Assembly: GCA_031550535.1 (NCBI GenBank)
Contig: JAVBOM010000003.1
Location: 1-64,000, forward strand
From: Avichristensenella sp031550535
GTDB taxonomy: Bacteria; Bacillota; Clostridia; Christensenellales; Aristaeellaceae
Direction of reading: 5' to 3'
DNA length: 64,000 nt
Shown here: positions 1 through 8,832 of the stretch, piece after piece
Position numbering within the stretch: the stretch's first letter is position 1
Layout: each line of letters starts with the position of its first letter
Translations under genes and position numbers: made by a program
Notes under the pieces: model-generated
What the model saw: the letters and a program-made list of their open reading frames with translations, nothing else
Told to the model about the DNA's origin: nothing
Databases searched by the model: none

Positions 1-417
1 GATCCAGGCGATGTATCGCGCCATCGGCGCGCGGCTCTCCATTTCGGACAGCAGCGAGATCGTGGTCAGCCGCGCTTCCTCGGGCACATTGTCGTTTTCC
101 AGGAGCCGAAGCAGCGCGCCCTCCGCGTCCGCGCCCAACGACGTCAGCCGCTCCAAGAGCTGGTCGGGCACGGGCACCCGGCGGGCAAAATACGCGATCA
201 TCCATTCCACGAGCATTTCCGCGCTGTCAAACCGGATGAAGTACGCACCGGGCGATTCGCCGCCCAGCCAGTCGGCGGGCTGGTTCAGCCATTTCAGGTA
301 GACATCCGGCATCGCGGCTTCCATCCGGTTCAGGTTGTTTTTGTATTTGGCGGCGTTATCGCGCATCCAACCGGCGGCGTACTGTTCAAACCGCTCGTCA
401 AAGTTGATGCATTCCAT
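1..417 (-). CDS. Helical-repeat protein, 5' part only (runs off the left edge)
   Basis: Reading leftward from an ATG at 417, the frame stays open for 139 codons to the window edge, so only the N-terminal part is visible. AAGGAGG lies about 9 nt before the ATG. The start overlaps the last 20 nt of the upstream TPR gene, which suggests translational coupling. The protein begins MECINFDERFEQ and is acidic and helix-rich, with a stretch (LLRLLENDN, TTISLLSEME) that resembles HEAT-type helical pairs. No catalytic motif is visible and I do not recognise the family. It probably works with the TPR protein encoded just upstream. Confidence 0.7.
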   Translation of the reverse strand, partial: MECINFDERFEQYAAGWMRDNAAKYKNNLNRMEAAMPDVYLKWLNQPADWLGGESPGAYFIRFDSAEMLVEWMIAYFARRVPVPDQLLERLTSLGADAEGALLRLLENDNVPEEARLTTISLLSEMESRAPMARYIAWI

Positions 418-2047
418 CCTGGCGGGCCTCCTTCATAATGCGGCGGGAATACCGTTCCAACTTGCGGCGCAGGACCGGCCTGACGGACAGAGAGACCTTT
501 TCGCCGCGCATCCAGCGCACGGCCAGCTCCACGCCGCGCGCGCGGAATGCCGTGCTCATGGCCCCCGCCTGCTTGACGGCGAACCGGCATAGCGACGCCA
601 CCTGCGCGTCCTCTTCCTCCGTCAGCGGCTCCAGCCGCTTTTTGACCGCGCGGATCAGCGCGTCCAGGTGCGGATCGCTGACCTTGGGGTCCGCTTTGGA
701 CACATGCACCAGCGTCAGCCGGCCGCCGATCAGGGCGTAGAACGGCCCTTTCGCGTCCATGACGCACAGGGCGGCCAGCGCGGTGTGCTTCAGCGAGTCC
801 GCGCTCGCCACATCGCAGAGCAGATCGCGCAGAACGGTCCTGGCTTTCTCGTCGCCGATGGTGGACAGCACGCCGACCATCGCCTGCGGGACGCCCGGCT
901 CCGGCGAGGTGAGCCCCCACCGCAGCAGGCGTTCCAACTCGTCGCCGTTTTCCCACCGTTTCCAGAGCGCCTTGCCGCCCTCCTGCACCCATACGCGAAG
1001 CCGGCTGAGCCGCTCCAGCGTTTCCTCCAGCGTCACCTGCCGCTGATACGGGATGACCTCGGGCAGGAGGTTCTCCTCGGCCAGGCGAAGCCTGTATTCC
1101 GCGATGGAATCCATGGGGTCGATGCGGCGCAGCAGCTTCCAGCGCCGGATGGCCTCGTCCCGCTGGCCGATGTTGTGGCACGCGGAGGCCAGCAGGTGCA
1201 GCAACTCGTCGGAAAAAGGCGTTTCCGCCTCCAACTTCAACAAAACCGAGTGGACGAAGCCATGCTCGCCCATTTCGCAGGCTGTTTGGCACACGAGCTG
1301 CGCGTCCTCGTCGTTTTCAATCCGATCGATCGCGCGCTGTAGGAAGGCTTCCGCCGCCTGCGCCGCCCCATTCGCCTTCAGCGCGGCGGCCATCGCGCAC
1401 AGGGCGCGGATGTCATCGCGGCAGCAGCGCATGGCATGGCGCGCGGCGGAAAGCGCCCCCTTGGCGTTGTCCGCGCCCAGCATCGCGAACGCCAGCAGCG
1501 CGTGCACGCCGCTGTTGCGCCGCTCCAGCGCGAGCGCGCGGCGCACCTGGCGCGCGGCGAGGCGCGGCTTGCCCGCGTCCAGCGAATCCAGCACCCGTTC
1601 GATCCTGCGGTTGAGGCGCGTTTCGATCGTGCTCTCCATCCGAAGGTCCGCGTCCACCGTCTCGATCATATCGACAGCCTCGGACGCGAACTTCCCGTCC
1701 GGGCGCTTTTGCAGGTACATGACCAGGCAATCCCGGGCGCAATCGGCCATGCGCATCATGTAAAAATTGCAGCCCGCGCCGTAAAAGCAATCCGCCGCGA
1801 CATCGTCGTCCTTCAGGAGCGTGAACAGCGCGCGGTTGGACAGCGTGGGACACTGCATGCCCGCGTATGTCTCGGCAAGTTCAATTGTCGTCTGCACATC
1901 GCGCGGCGCTTTTCGCTGGCTGAGCCGGAGCATCTCCAGCGCCTGCACGGGCTTGCCCAGCGCGCGCTGCTTCACCGCGAGCTTGCGCAGGTAGTCGGCG
2001 CTTCGCGCAAAGGGAAGCACATGGCCCATCGTCGCTTCGTTTTCCAT
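398..2047 (-). CDS. TPR/HEAT-like repeat protein, 549 aa
   Basis: Starts at an ATG preceded by AAAAGGAGC. The N-terminal two thirds are alpha-helical pairs of TPR type (for example around residues 18-60, ALGKPVQALEML and TIELAETYAGM, and again near 165-330 with spacing of about 34 residues). The C-terminal third, around residues 330-480, looks like HEAT-type repeats. There is no signal peptide or membrane segment, so a cytoplasmic scaffold or adaptor is likely. It forms a two-gene operon with the overlapping gene at the left edge. The 5' leader holds one copy of the family A hairpin element. Function unknown. Confidence 0.75.
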   Translation of the reverse strand: MENEATMGHVLPFARSADYLRKLAVKQRALGKPVQALEMLRLSQRKAPRDVQTTIELAETYAGMQCPTLSNRALFTLLKDDDVAADCFYGAGCNFYMMRMADCARDCLVMYLQKRPDGKFASEAVDMIETVDADLRMESTIETRLNRRIERVLDSLDAGKPRLAARQVRRALALERRNSGVHALLAFAMLGADNAKGALSAARHAMRCCRDDIRALCAMAAALKANGAAQAAEAFLQRAIDRIENDEDAQLVCQTACEMGEHGFVHSVLLKLEAETPFSDELLHLLASACHNIGQRDEAIRRWKLLRRIDPMDSIAEYRLRLAEENLLPEVIPYQRQVTLEETLERLSRLRVWVQEGGKALWKRWENGDELERLLRWGLTSPEPGVPQAMVGVLSTIGDEKARTVLRDLLCDVASADSLKHTALAALCVMDAKGPFYALIGGRLTLVHVSKADPKVSDPHLDALIRAVKKRLEPLTEEEDAQVASLCRFAVKQAGAMSTAFRARGVELAVRWMRGEKVSLSVRPVLRRKLERYSRRIMKEARQDGMHQL

Positions 2048-2113
2048 CCAATGCTCCTTTTAGATCGTAATCGCCCTCGCGTGTCACGCAAATCAGCCGG
2101 TAGTTCACCGCGC

Positions 2114-2170
2114 GGCGGCGCTGATTCGGAGAATCGGGCGCCATGAGGGACTTTCGTCAGAAATCCCTAC
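2114..2170 (-). repeat. Family A double-hairpin element, copy 1
   Basis: On the minus strand, hairpin 1 (GGGATTTC/GAAA-TCCC) is followed by hairpin 2 (GGCGCC, GATTC/GAATC, GCGCC). It sits in the 5' leader of the TPR gene, just downstream of a weak -10-like sequence (TAGACT, 2174-2179). Confidence 0.85.
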
Positions 2171-2200
2171 CCTAGTCTATCGCGTTCGCGCCGGCGGCAT

Positions 2201-3079
2201 TCAGGCTTGATCGAGCAGCGCCTGCAATTCGGCCTCGGAAAACGTATGGCATGACCGGCAGAAGTGGCAGGTAATCTCCGCGCCATGCTGGGTTTGCAGG
2301 ATGTCGGTCAGTTCCTCACGGCCCAGGGAGAGCAGCACGCGCTCCATTTTTTCCCGCGTGCAGTCGCAGACATACGTCAATGCCTCCACGCCCAGAATCT
2401 CGGGCGAGAGGCCGTCAAAAAATCGCTCAAACAGCGTTTCCAGCGGGAACTCCACCAGATGCGCGCTGATGTCCGCGTACACGGGCGCGCGCAGTTCCAG
2501 CGCCTTCAGGACGGATTCCTCGCAACCAGGCAAAGGCTGCACGAGCAGCCCGGCGGACGAAAGCACCGTGTCGCTCACCAGCACGCCCAGCGCGCACAGC
2601 GACGGCTTCTGCTCCGACATCGCGCAGTAGGCCGCCACATCCTCGGCAATTTCGCCGCTTGCCAGGGCGCACTGGCCGATGTACGGCTCCCGAAGCCCCA
2701 GGTCGCGCACAACCGTCAGACGGCCTTCCTTGCCCAGCGCGCCGCCGACATCCAGCTTGCCGTCCTGCCGGAGCGGTAGCGTGATTTCCGGGTGATCGGC
2801 ATACGCCTTGATCCTCCGTCCGTGCGCAACGACAACGAGCGCGCCCATCGGCCCGCCGCCCTTGAACGTCATCGTCAGGCTGTTCGTCTCTTCCTCGGCG
2901 GCGGCTGTCAGCAGCGCGGCCGCGCTGATGCCGCGCCCGAGCGCCGCGGTGCATACATTGCTGGCGCCATGGGTTTCCCTCGCGGCCTGCGCCATGGCCG
3001 TCGTATCGCATAGCAGCACGCGCGCCTGGCCGCCCGCAAGCAGCCCGCGCAATAGCCTGCCCATTGGAATTGTGTTCAT
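2201..3079 (-). CDS. hslO: Hsp33 redox-regulated holdase chaperone
   Basis: Hsp33 is a cytoplasmic holdase activated when oxidation releases zinc from four conserved cysteines. All four are present here: CDC at residues 238-240 and CHFC at 271-274, in the usual C-terminal switch. The 292-aa length is normal for the family. The start ATG at 3079 is preceded by GGAGAG. The open frame extends a further 82 codons upstream, but that part is translation of two family A elements and is rejected as coding. In an oxygen-sensitive host with pyruvate:ferredoxin oxidoreductase, a role in surviving oxidation is expected. Confidence 0.95.
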   Translation of the reverse strand: MNTIPMGRLLRGLLAGGQARVLLCDTTAMAQAARETHGASNVCTAALGRGISAAALLTAAAEEETNSLTMTFKGGGPMGALVVVAHGRRIKAYADHPEITLPLRQDGKLDVGGALGKEGRLTVVRDLGLREPYIGQCALASGEIAEDVAAYCAMSEQKPSLCALGVLVSDTVLSSAGLLVQPLPGCEESVLKALELRAPVYADISAHLVEFPLETLFERFFDGLSPEILGVEALTYVCDCTREKMERVLLSLGREELTDILQTQHGAEITCHFCRSCHTFSEAELQALLDQA

Positions 3080-3101
3080 GCCCTCTCCTGTTCTGGAAGG
3101 T

Positions 3102-3156
3102 GGGGATTTCTTGCGAAATCCCTTTATGGCGCCCGATTCTTCGAATCCGCGCCGCC
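3102..3156 (+). repeat. Family A double-hairpin element, copy 2a
   Basis: GGGATTTC-TTGC-GAAATCCC, then GGCGCC-GATTC-TTC-GAATC-GCGCC. Forward on the plus strand, so antisense to hslO, whose leader it occupies. It is followed directly by copy 2b. Confidence 0.9.
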
Positions 3157-3165
3157 TTCGATGAA

Positions 3166-3219
3166 GGGATTCCGTGCGGAATCTCCTTATTACGCCCGAT
3201 TCTCCGAATCCGCGCCGCC
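3166..3219 (+). repeat. Family A double-hairpin element, copy 2b (tandem)
   Basis: Second tandem copy, 9 nt after copy 2a. Its left part overlaps the 3' end of the methyltransferase gene on the minus strand and supplies the last codons of that gene. Confidence 0.88.
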
Positions 3220-3960
3220 TTGCCGGACTGCCGCGAAATGCACGCGCTCGTCCCGCTCTGATGGCGGGGAAAGCGTCTGCCCGCCATACGCGCGGATGCC
3301 GGTAAACCCGGCTTCCGACAGCCACGCGGCGAGCTCGTCCGGCTCATGCGCGCGCTGCAAGTGCGTCTCGTCAAAGCGACCGTAGCGGTCGTCCCGCTCC
3401 CGCAGGAAGAACGTCAGGTCCATCTGCAGCATCCTAACGCGCGGGTCATAGTGGTTCTGCCAGATGTAGGATACATCCTCCCCATCATGGCCAAGGCAAC
3501 GCCCGCCGAGCAAGTGTTCCAGCTTGTAACGCGTGGAAATATCGAAAAAAAGCCCGCCCCCCGGGCGCAATGCCCGGTAGGCCGCGGCAAAAAACGCGCG
3601 CGCGTCCTCCGGGGTTGTCAGATAGTTTACCCCGTCGCACGCGCAAAAAACGGCGTCCATCGGCCGGTGAAGCAGCAGCTTTCGCATGTCCTGCCGGACA
3701 AAGGGAACGGATACGCCCTGCCCGCGCGCCTTTTCCCCCGCCACGCGCAGCATTTCCATGGAAATATCCAGACCCGTCATCGTGACGCCCTGCGCCGCGA
3801 GCGCGAGCGTCAGGTTGCCGGTGCCGCAGGCGCAGTCCGCCGCGCGGCGGCACGAAACGCCGATTTCCCGCGCGAGCCGCAGATAATGCGCGGCCCAGCG
3901 CGGGTAGTCAACATCCGCCATCAACGTATCGTAGACGGCGGCGAACCCCTCATACATCAT
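3190..3960 (-). CDS. Class I SAM-dependent methyltransferase (YqeM-like)
   Basis: A 256-aa protein with a Rossmann methyltransferase core: motif I CACGTGN near residue 43, the acidic motif II GLDIS about 20 residues on, and CACDGVNYL near residue 100. Substrate unknown; the overall form is like B. subtilis YqeM. The start ATG at 3960 shares one base with the stop codon of the preceding membrane-protein gene, so the two are probably co-translated. A second ATG follows at 3957. The last nine residues (GGADSENRA) and the stop codon come from a family A element, so the native 3' end was probably replaced or extended. Confidence 0.85.
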   Translation of the reverse strand: MMYEGFAAVYDTLMADVDYPRWAAHYLRLAREIGVSCRRAADCACGTGNLTLALAAQGVTMTGLDISMEMLRVAGEKARGQGVSVPFVRQDMRKLLLHRPMDAVFCACDGVNYLTTPEDARAFFAAAYRALRPGGGLFFDISTRYKLEHLLGGRCLGHDGEDVSYIWQNHYDPRVRMLQMDLTFFLRERDDRYGRFDETHLQRAHEPDELAAWLSEAGFTGIRAYGGQTLSPPSERDERVHFAAVRQGGADSENRA

Positions 3961-4934
3961 CAGGCGTCTTCGTCTTCCAGGTGCTTGGGCTGCGGAAGCG
4001 TCGGGTCGATCTCGTAATCGTCGTCGGTCGTCTGGCGAAGGCCCATGCCGCTCTGCGCGCCGTCGATGCGCGGGTTGATGTACTTTTCGCACACGGCGTT
4101 GGCGTAGGAGGCGTACAGGAAGCGGCTGAACGCGAAGCCGAACAGCAGGTAATACAGCGCCAGCACGAGAATCACATACATGGTGATATTCGGCACGAAA
4201 AGGATCAGCGCGATGCCGATCGCCGGAATGATCAGCGACGCCAGCCGGATGCCGATGGAAAGCGGCAGCTTGCCCACGGCGAGAATGGCGGCGTTGCGGA
4301 GCAGGTTCTTAAAGGAGAGCTTGTACGTCACCATCAGGGTGTAGATCAGTTGCAGCACCATCAGCCACAGCACCGCCATCAGGATCACCAGCACCTGCGG
4401 GATGACGAAAAAGAAGCTGCCCTCAGCCGCCAGACTGCCGTAAAAACGGTAGCAGACAAAGACCAGAATCGGGAGCACCGACGTGATACATGAAATCGGC
4501 AGCGCCTGCTTCCAGTTTTCCTTGAACGCGTCCTTGAAATCGCTGAACAGGAAGCTGTGCTGGTCGCGCGCCCAGTTGCGCGTGACATAGCTCACCCCGG
4601 CGGTCGCGGGCCCCGTGATCGCGATGCACGGGATCATGAGCATCAGCCACATGGTGAAAATGCCAAGAATCTGCTCGGTCATGGCACTCTCCGCGAGCGT
4701 TCCTTCGGAAACCATCACCAGGACGTTTTCCATGGCCATGAAGTTCATGAACGACCAGATGATCGCGGGCAGCCAGAACAGCACGTATAGCAGGTTGAGC
4801 CGCACCAGCGCGCTCCACCGGACACGCAGCATTTCAAAGAATAGCTGCACGCGGTTCGTGGGCAGGTTTTCCGGGTTGAAGTCGCCCTTCCCCGCCTTGC
4901 CGTAGTAAAACGAGTTGAAGAAATTTCCGAGCAT
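3960..4934 (-). CDS. DUF624 / YesL-like integral membrane protein
   Basis: 324 aa, starting at ATG 4934 with GGAGGGG upstream. The N-terminus (MLGNFFNSFYYGKAGKGDF) is soluble. About six hydrophobic segments follow, with the GPATAGVSYV motif after the second, which is typical of the DUF624 (YesL) family. The C-terminal tail is acidic. Family members often sit beside sugar-transport genes, but none is adjacent here. A good promoter lies upstream, and the leader between them holds a long family A element in antisense orientation. Function unknown. Confidence 0.8.
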   Translation of the reverse strand: MLGNFFNSFYYGKAGKGDFNPENLPTNRVQLFFEMLRVRWSALVRLNLLYVLFWLPAIIWSFMNFMAMENVLVMVSEGTLAESAMTEQILGIFTMWLMLMIPCIAITGPATAGVSYVTRNWARDQHSFLFSDFKDAFKENWKQALPISCITSVLPILVFVCYRFYGSLAAEGSFFFVIPQVLVILMAVLWLMVLQLIYTLMVTYKLSFKNLLRNAAILAVGKLPLSIGIRLASLIIPAIGIALILFVPNITMYVILVLALYYLLFGFAFSRFLYASYANAVCEKYINPRIDGAQSGMGLRQTTDDDYEIDPTLPQPKHLEDEDA

Positions 4935-4957
4935 AGCGTCCCCTCCTGATTGAGGTT

Positions 4958-5110
4958 GGGATTCCTGACGGAAGCCCCTCGGTATTGTCGCGCTGGCCCT
5001 TCGGGTCATCGCTCTGTACCTCGGGGCACCTTCGGGTCGCTGTATCCGCCACTGGCGGCGCTTCCCTACGGCGCCCCTTATGGCGCCCGATTTTTCAAAT
5101 CAGCGCCGCC
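4958..5110 (+). repeat. Family A element, long form, copy 3
   Basis: Hairpin 1 (GGGATTCC/GGAAGCCCC) and hairpin 2 (GGCGCC-GATTT-TTC-AAATC-GCGCC) are separated by about 100 nt containing further palindromes (GGCCC-TTC-GGGTC and GGCGC/GCGCC). The insert is homologous to the one at 53839-53989. It fills the 5' leader of the DUF624 gene in antisense orientation. Confidence 0.88.
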
Positions 5111-5124
5111 GTCGATAGAACGTC

Positions 5125-5153
5125 AGTATAGCACAAAACGCGAATCTTGTCAT
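5125..5153 (-). promoter_or_regulatory. Promoter of the DUF624-methyltransferase operon
   Basis: On the minus strand, -35 ATGACA (5148-5153), a 17-nt spacer and -10 TATACT (5125-5130) preceded by TGC, an extended -10. The transcript would begin near 5118, beside the family A long form. Confidence 0.7.
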
Positions 5154-5235
5154 CTGCCGTGGAACGGCGATTGCACACAAAAACGCCAACCGCACACATA
5201 TATGTGTTTATCATAAAACGAATCAAAAAGTCAAT

Positions 5236-5272
5236 TTGTTTTGGGGTCATTTCGGATATTTTCCCAAAACAA
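5236..5272 (-). terminator. Probable terminator of the first ABC exporter operon
   Basis: A 10-bp stem (TTGTTTTGGG with CCCAAAACAA) begins directly after the stop codon at 5273. A short T run (TTTTTG) follows slightly downstream on the minus strand. The rest of 4935-5272 holds only the repeat and the promoter. Confidence 0.6.
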
Positions 5273-7003
5273 TCAGCCTGTATTCTCCCGGAGCAGCGCG
5301 GCGTACGCGCCGTTCCTCGCGATCAGCGCATTGTGGTTGCCGTACTCGATGATTTCCCCGCCGTCAATCACGTATATGGCGTCGCAGCTCTGGATGGTGC
5401 TCAGCCGGTGCGCGATGAAGATGGCCGTCCGGTTTTCCGAAATGCGCAGGATTGATTGCTGGATGCGCCGCTCGGTCCGCGTGTCGATGCTGGCTGTCGC
5501 CTCGTCCAGGACGAGGATACCCGGATCGTGCGCGATGGCCCTGGCGAACGACAGAAGCTGCCGCTCCCCCTGCGAGAGTGTGCCGCCCCGCTCGCCCAGC
5601 TCCGTTTGCATGCCGTGCGGCAGCCGGTCCACGAACGTGTCGGCCAGCGCGGTGCGCAGCGCGTCCGCGACATGCGCGTCGTCCATCTCCTCGGCGATGC
5701 GCACGTTGTCGGCGATGGTGCCCGCGAAGAGGAACACATCCTGCAGCACCACGGAAATGCCCCGGCGCAGGTCGTCCAGCCGCCAGTCCTCAATGGGCAC
5801 GCCGTCGATCAGGATGCGGCCGCGCTGCGGCAGGTACAGGCGCGAAATAAGCTGGATGATCGTGCTCTTGCCCGCGCCCGTCGCGCCGACAAAGGCGATC
5901 TTCTCCCCCGGTTTCACGGCGAAGGAAACGTCCCGCAGGACCCAATCCTCGCCCTCGTACGCGAACCACACATGGTCAAACTCAATCCGCCCGCGCACCG
6001 GGCCGTCATGCGAGCCGTCCTCCAGCACCTCCTGCGCCGGATCGGAAAGCAGCGCATCAATGCGCTCGGACGAGACCATCGCGCTCTGCATGGTGCTGTA
6101 TTTCTCCGCCAGGTCGTTGATGGGGTCAAAGAAACGCTTGATGTAGTCGGTGAACGCGTACAGCACCCCGATTTCCAGCGGCGCGGCGCCCGTGTCCAGC
6201 CCCAGGATGCGGTGGCAGCCGTACCAGATCAAAAGCGCGATCGCGAGGGAGCTGACGACCTCCATCGCCGGGCGGAGAAACCCGTGCATGACGACCTGGA
6301 TGACCGTCAGGCGGTAGTTTTCGTCGTTCAGCGCCCGGAATTCTTTCAGCTTCTCCTTCTGGCGGTTAAACGCCTGCACGATGCGCATGCCCGCGATGTT
6401 TTCCGCCAGGAACGCGTTGATCTGGCCGAGCAGCTTTTTCATCGCGATGAAGTTTCTGCGCAGGCGCTTGCGCACCGACAGCGTGATGGCCACGATCAGC
6501 GGCAACACGATGTAGGAGACGAGCGCGAGCCGCCAGTCCATGATGAGCATCGCCGACACGATGCCGATCAGCAGCACTGCGTCCTTGAACAGGTCGACCA
6601 GCACGTCCGAATAGAACTCCGAAAGCGTCTCCACGTCGTTTGTGGCGCGCGTGATGAGCCGGCCCGTGCCAAAGCGGTCCAGCGCCTCCAGCGGCATGCG
6701 CTGGATGTGGCGGAACACATCGCCGCGAATCGTGTGCAGCACGCGCTGGCAGATTTTCGCGACGAGCAGCGCCTGCGCGTAGGCGCACAGCGCCCCGCCC
6801 ACGGCGACGAACAGGTACAGCCCGCCCATGCTCCACAGCGAGCCGAACACGCCGCCCTCCCCGCTGCGCACCAGGAATTCGTCGATGGCGTAGGCGAGCA
6901 CTGCGGGTTTGGCGATCTCCGCGAGGTTGGCAAAGACGACGCACACCGCGCACAGCAGCAGCGCGCCGATATGGGGCCTCAGCTGTCCGATCAGCCGCTT
7001 CAT
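5273..7003 (-). CDS. ABC exporter half-transporter, catalytic-site subunit
   Basis: 576 aa: six membrane helices in the first ~310 residues, then a nucleotide-binding domain with Walker A GATGAGKST, signature LSQGE and Walker B ILVLDEATASID. The catalytic Glu is present but the signature is degenerate (LSQGE rather than LSGGQ). That is the complement of its partner at 7000-8724, so the two should form an asymmetric heterodimer. The start ATG at 7003 overlaps the partner's TGA (ATGA) and is preceded by GGAGGAG. A multidrug or lipid substrate is likely; nothing shows which. Confidence 0.93.
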   Translation of the reverse strand: MKRLIGQLRPHIGALLLCAVCVVFANLAEIAKPAVLAYAIDEFLVRSGEGGVFGSLWSMGGLYLFVAVGGALCAYAQALLVAKICQRVLHTIRGDVFRHIQRMPLEALDRFGTGRLITRATNDVETLSEFYSDVLVDLFKDAVLLIGIVSAMLIMDWRLALVSYIVLPLIVAITLSVRKRLRRNFIAMKKLLGQINAFLAENIAGMRIVQAFNRQKEKLKEFRALNDENYRLTVIQVVMHGFLRPAMEVVSSLAIALLIWYGCHRILGLDTGAAPLEIGVLYAFTDYIKRFFDPINDLAEKYSTMQSAMVSSERIDALLSDPAQEVLEDGSHDGPVRGRIEFDHVWFAYEGEDWVLRDVSFAVKPGEKIAFVGATGAGKSTIIQLISRLYLPQRGRILIDGVPIEDWRLDDLRRGISVVLQDVFLFAGTIADNVRIAEEMDDAHVADALRTALADTFVDRLPHGMQTELGERGGTLSQGERQLLSFARAIAHDPGILVLDEATASIDTRTERRIQQSILRISENRTAIFIAHRLSTIQSCDAIYVIDGGEIIEYGNHNALIARNGAYAALLRENTG

Positions 7004-8724
7004 GCCGTCTCCTCCTCTCCCCGCTGCTGTGCCCAGAGCGCGGCGTACGCGCCGCCCATTTCGAGCAGCGCCTCGTGCGTGCCGCGCTCCGCCACATGGC
7101 CCGCCTCCAGGTAGAGGATCTCGTCCGCGTGCGCGACGGCGCTGAGCTTGTGGGACACAATGACGGTGGTGCGGCCCTGCTCGTATGCGGCCAGCGTGTT
7201 CAGCATGGCGCGCTCCGTGTGGCTGTCCACGGCGGACAGCGTGTCGTCCAGCAGCAGCAGTTCCGGGTCGCGGATCAGCGCGCGCGCGAGGGAAGCGCGC
7301 TGCCTTTGCCCGCCAGAGACGTGCGCCCCGCGCTCGCCCACGCGGGTATCCAGCCCGTGCGGAAGCTGCGACAGGTCCTCCGCGAGGCCCGCCTGCTCTG
7401 CGGCCCAGCGCACCCGCGCCTCGCCCGCGCCGGGGGTATAAAAGGAAATGTTCTCCGCCAGCGTACCGGCGAACAGGAAGCCCTCCTGCGGCACATAGCC
7501 GGTTTTCTGCCGGATGGCCCGCGCAGGGACGCCCAGGATGTCCCGGCCACCGACGCGCAGCGTGCCCTCGGGCGCGAGGTAGAACTTCATGAGCAGCAGC
7601 AGCAGCGTAGATTTGCCGCACCCGGTCGGCCCCACCACGCCGAGCGTTCCGCCCTTTTTGAGAGAAAAACTGACATCCGTCAGCGCGTTCTCCGAAGCGC
7701 CCGGGTAGCGGAACGTGAGGCTCGTGGCCATGATGTCGCCCGGGGACACAGTGTCGTCCTCACTCTCGTCCGCCGGGTCCACGCCCGGCTCCGCGAAGAT
7801 TTCGTTCAGGCGCTTCATGGACGCGCGGCCGCGCTGCAGCAGGTTCACCACGCGGCCAATCGCGACGATGGGCGACATAATCATCAGCAGGTACGCGTTG
7901 AACGTGGCGAACGCGCCCAGCGTGATGACGCCCTCCCGCACGAGCGTCCCGCCGTAGACGATGCTGACCGCGAACGAAATGCCGAACAACCCCTGAATGA
8001 CCGGGTTCATCGCGGCGGACGCGCGCGCGAGCCGGACATTCAGCCGCATCATCTTTTCGCTTTCTTCATCGTAGCGGCGCTCCTGGGCCTCCTCCTGCAC
8101 GAATGTCTTGATGACGCGCATGCCCATGATGTTTTCGTTGACATGGCCCGACAGCACTGCGAACTGCGCCTGTACGCCCCGGAACCGCTCGCGCACGAGA
8201 CCGCCGATCCAGAGAATGGCCGCGATGGCGAACGGCACCGGCGCGAGCGCGGCCAGCGTCAGCCCCGGGTGCACCGTGCCGGTCATGGAGAAGAGCGAGA
8301 ACGCGGCCGTGCTGACGCCCGTGAGCAGATGGGTCAGCCCCGGGCCGAACGCCATGCGGACCGCGCCGATGTCGTTGACGGCGTAGGCCATCAGGTCGCC
8401 GCTCCTGCGCTTGTGGTAGAATTCCACGGGGAAGGACTGCAGCTTTTCGCAGAGGCGTTCGCGGAGCATGCGCTCCATGTGGCGCGAGCCGCCGATAATC
8501 AGATACCGCCACGCGAACCGGAGCACAAAAGCGCCAAAGGCCAGCGCCACCAGCGTGAGCGCCGCGCGCGTGACGAGTTCCGCGTCCACAGGCGTAACGC
8601 TCAGCGCGTCAATCGCCTGGCCAAGAACCAGCGGTGAAAGCGTCTGCACATAGACACAGATCACGAGGAGCACCATGCCCAGCGCGTATTGCGCGCCGTA
8701 CCTCCGCAGCAATGCCCGTATCAA
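7000..8724 (-). CDS. ABC exporter half-transporter, degenerate-site subunit
   Basis: About 574 aa. Six membrane helices precede a nucleotide-binding domain with Walker A GPTGCGKST, canonical signature VSGGQ and Walker B LLLLDDTLSAVD, where Asp replaces the catalytic Glu. This is the usual partner arrangement in heterodimeric exporters of the BmrCD/TM287-288 type. The likely start is TTG at 8724 with GGGAGG 10 nt upstream. The frame stays open to 8886, but that extension is a translated family A element. An upstream TTG (8754) after AAGGAA is an alternative. First gene of a two-gene operon. Confidence 0.9.
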   Translation of the reverse strand: MIRALLRRYGAQYALGMVLLVICVYVQTLSPLVLGQAIDALSVTPVDAELVTRAALTLVALAFGAFVLRFAWRYLIIGGSRHMERMLRERLCEKLQSFPVEFYHKRRSGDLMAYAVNDIGAVRMAFGPGLTHLLTGVSTAAFSLFSMTGTVHPGLTLAALAPVPFAIAAILWIGGLVRERFRGVQAQFAVLSGHVNENIMGMRVIKTFVQEEAQERRYDEESEKMMRLNVRLARASAAMNPVIQGLFGISFAVSIVYGGTLVREGVITLGAFATFNAYLLMIMSPIVAIGRVVNLLQRGRASMKRLNEIFAEPGVDPADESEDDTVSPGDIMATSLTFRYPGASENALTDVSFSLKKGGTLGVVGPTGCGKSTLLLLLMKFYLAPEGTLRVGGRDILGVPARAIRQKTGYVPQEGFLFAGTLAENISFYTPGAGEARVRWAAEQAGLAEDLSQLPHGLDTRVGERGAHVSGGQRQRASLARALIRDPELLLLDDTLSAVDSHTERAMLNTLAAYEQGRTTVIVSHKLSAVAHADEILYLEAGHVAERGTHEALLEMGGAYAALWAQQRGEEETA

Positions 8725-8769
8725 ACTGACCGTCGCCTCCCTCGCGTCCCGCAAAACGTATTCCTTGAT

Positions 8770-8825
8770 GGCGGCGCTGATTCGAAGAATCGGGCGCCAT
8801 AAGGGGATTTCGCCAGAAATCCCTG
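8770..8825 (-). repeat. Family A double-hairpin element, copy 4
   Basis: On the minus strand GGGATTTC-TGGC-GAAATCCCC, then GGCGCC-GATTC-TTC-GAATC-GCGCC. It begins 7 nt downstream of the -10 hexamer, so the predicted mRNA would start with hairpin 1. Confidence 0.92.
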
Positions 8826-8832
8826 CCTCATT

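Noticed and set aside
330..1292. A 320-codon frame on the minus strand
   Set aside because: Alternative frame of the TPR gene; high-GC bias and Arg/Gly/Ala-rich translation without any fold signal.
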